Below, piece after piece: positions 5,108-6,112 of a stretch of DNA of 6,112 nt. This DNA is from an uncultured Beijerinckiaceae bacterium (GTDB taxonomy: Bacteria > Pseudomonadota > Alphaproteobacteria > Rhizobiales > Beijerinckiaceae). Position 1 is the first letter of the stretch, and each line of letters opens with the position of its first letter. The notes beneath the pieces are model-generated. The model worked only from the letters and a program-made list of their open reading frames with translations, was not told where the DNA came from and made no database searches. The stretch spans positions 1 through 6,112 of the forward strand of contig CALMGA010000011.1 in the NCBI GenBank assembly GCA_937863205.1, written 5' to 3'. Both the position numbers and the translations under genes were made by a program.

Positions 5108-6112
5108 CCATGCCAATAGATCTTCCTCGAAGTTCGCCCTCTGTCAAAAGCGAACGCATCGGCGTCGCCCTCGTCGGTCTCGGCGGTGCCGTCGCCACCA
5201 CCGCCATCGCCGGCATTGAGATGATCAAGGCCGGCAAGAACGACCGCACCGGCCTGCCCCTGGCCGAACTCAGCGTGCCAGGCCTCGCCGATTATCGCGA
5301 CCTCGTCTTTTCCGGCTGGGACGTCAACGGCGACGATCTCGCCACCGCGGCCGAGAAGCACGGCGTGCTCGACCGCGACGCGTTGCAGGGCGGCAGCAGG
5401 GCGCTGCGCGGCATCCGCCCGATGCAGGCGGTGGGCTCGGCCGCCTTTTGCCGCAATGTCGACGGCGAGAACAAGTTCGCGGCTTCCGGTCACCGCGAAG
5501 CGGTGGAGCGCATCGCCGACGACCTCGCCCGCTTCAAGCACGAAAGCGGCGTCGACCGCGTGGTGATGGTTAACCTCGCCTCGACCGAACGCTCACCCGA
5601 CATGAGCGCACCGGCGCTGCAAAACCTCAACGCCTTCGAGAAGGGCCTCGACGAGTCCGACGACGCGATCGGCCCGGCCATGCTCTACGCCTACGCCGCG
5701 ATCAAGAGCGGCAGCCCCTACGCCAACTTTTCTCCCTCCGTGTCGGCCGATGCCAAGCCGCTGGTCCAGCTCGCCCGCGAGCGCAACGTCGCCGTCGCCG
5801 GCAAGGACGGCAAGACCGGCCAGACGTTCATGAAGACGGTGATCGCGCCGGCCCTGCGCGGCCGCTCCCTCCACGTCGACGGCTGGTTCTCGACCAACAT
5901 CCTCGGCAACCGCGACGGCCTCGCCCTCGACGACCCGAGTTCGTTGAAGTCCAAGCTCGGCACCAAGAAGAGCGTGCTCGATCAGATGCTGGGATACCGC
6001 GTCGAGGATCACATCATCGACATCCGCTACTATCGCCCGCGCGGCGACGACAAGGAAGCCTGGGACAACATCGACATCACCGGCTTCATGGGCCAGCGCA
6101 TGCAGATCAAGG
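5104..6112 (+). CDS. ino1: myo-Inositol-1-phosphate (inositol-3-phosphate) synthase, N-terminal 336 residues, cut by window edge
   Basis: The enzyme (EC 5.5.1.4) converts glucose 6-phosphate to myo-inositol phosphate by an NAD-dependent oxidation, aldol closure and reduction, in the cytoplasm. It supplies inositol for lipids or soluble inositol compounds. Visible motifs: Rossmann NAD-binding loop VGLGGAVATT at 24-33, SGWD at 70-73, NLASTE at 157-162, GKDGKTGQT at 233-241, GWFSTNILGN at 260-269, and DDP with a lysine-rich stretch (K282, K284, K288, K289) at 276-289, matching the NAD-binding and Inos-1-P_synth domains of the family. No stop occurs before 6112. Bacterial members are typically about 360-440 residues, so the C-terminus is missing. 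ATG 5104 is preferred for its spacing from AAAAGGAG (5087-5094). The first 17 residues are polar and lie before the Rossmann strand. The leader suggests control after transcription starts. The partner genes that would reveal the end product probably lie to the right. Confidence 0.94.
   Translation, partial: MTMPIDLPRSSPSVKSERIGVALVGLGGAVATTAIAGIEMIKAGKNDRTGLPLAELSVPGLADYRDLVFSGWDVNGDDLATAAEKHGVLDRDALQGGSRALRGIRPMQAVGSAAFCRNVDGENKFAASGHREAVERIADDLARFKHESGVDRVVMVNLASTERSPDMSAPALQNLNAFEKGLDESDDAIGPAMLYAYAAIKSGSPYANFSPSVSADAKPLVQLARERNVAVAGKDGKTGQTFMKTVIAPALRGRSLHVDGWFSTNILGNRDGLALDDPSSLKSKLGTKKSVLDQMLGYRVEDHIIDIRYYRPRGDDKEAWDNIDITGFMGQRMQIK

Overview
The window is GC-rich DNA, with G or C at most third codon positions. 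It comes from a bacterium that is most likely an alphaproteobacterium, probably of the Rhizobiales/Hyphomicrobiales. The grounds are the alphaproteobacterial style of the PrmA protein and a bacteriophytochrome that ends in an HWE-type kinase plus receiver domain. No mobile element, CRISPR array, rRNA or tRNA was found. The genus cannot be named from the sequence alone.

Layout from left to right. Positions 1-639 (minus strand) hold the first 213 codons of prmA, the ribosomal protein L11 methyltransferase; its C-terminus lies off the left edge. Positions 843-1049 (plus) encode a 68-residue, probably exported peptide with two cysteines and a strong ribosome binding site. A tandem 22-bp duplication covers its stop codon. 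Positions 1093-1350 (minus, convergent with the previous gene) encode an 85-residue two-helix membrane protein resembling the DUF2892 family. A gap of about 340 bp then separates this gene from a divergent large gene. That gene (1695-4235, plus) encodes an 846-residue bacteriophytochrome with the order PAS-GAF-PHY, HWE histidine kinase, receiver. Next comes an 868-bp stretch without a convincing gene (4236-5103), rich in small palindromes. It ends in two mutually exclusive hairpins, one followed by TTTT, just before the last gene. Positions 5104-6112 (plus, running off the right edge) encode most of a myo-inositol-1-phosphate synthase.

These genes do not form one operon: strands alternate and gaps are long. 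The clearest biology is a red/far-red light sensor kinase that carries its own receiver domain, and an inositol-phosphate synthase behind what looks like an attenuator-type leader with a minimal AUG-AAA-UGA upstream frame. No heme oxygenase gene for making the biliverdin chromophore is in the window. Whether the photoreceptor and inositol synthesis are connected cannot be told from position alone. The least described parts are the small two-cysteine peptide and the structured leader before the inositol synthase gene.
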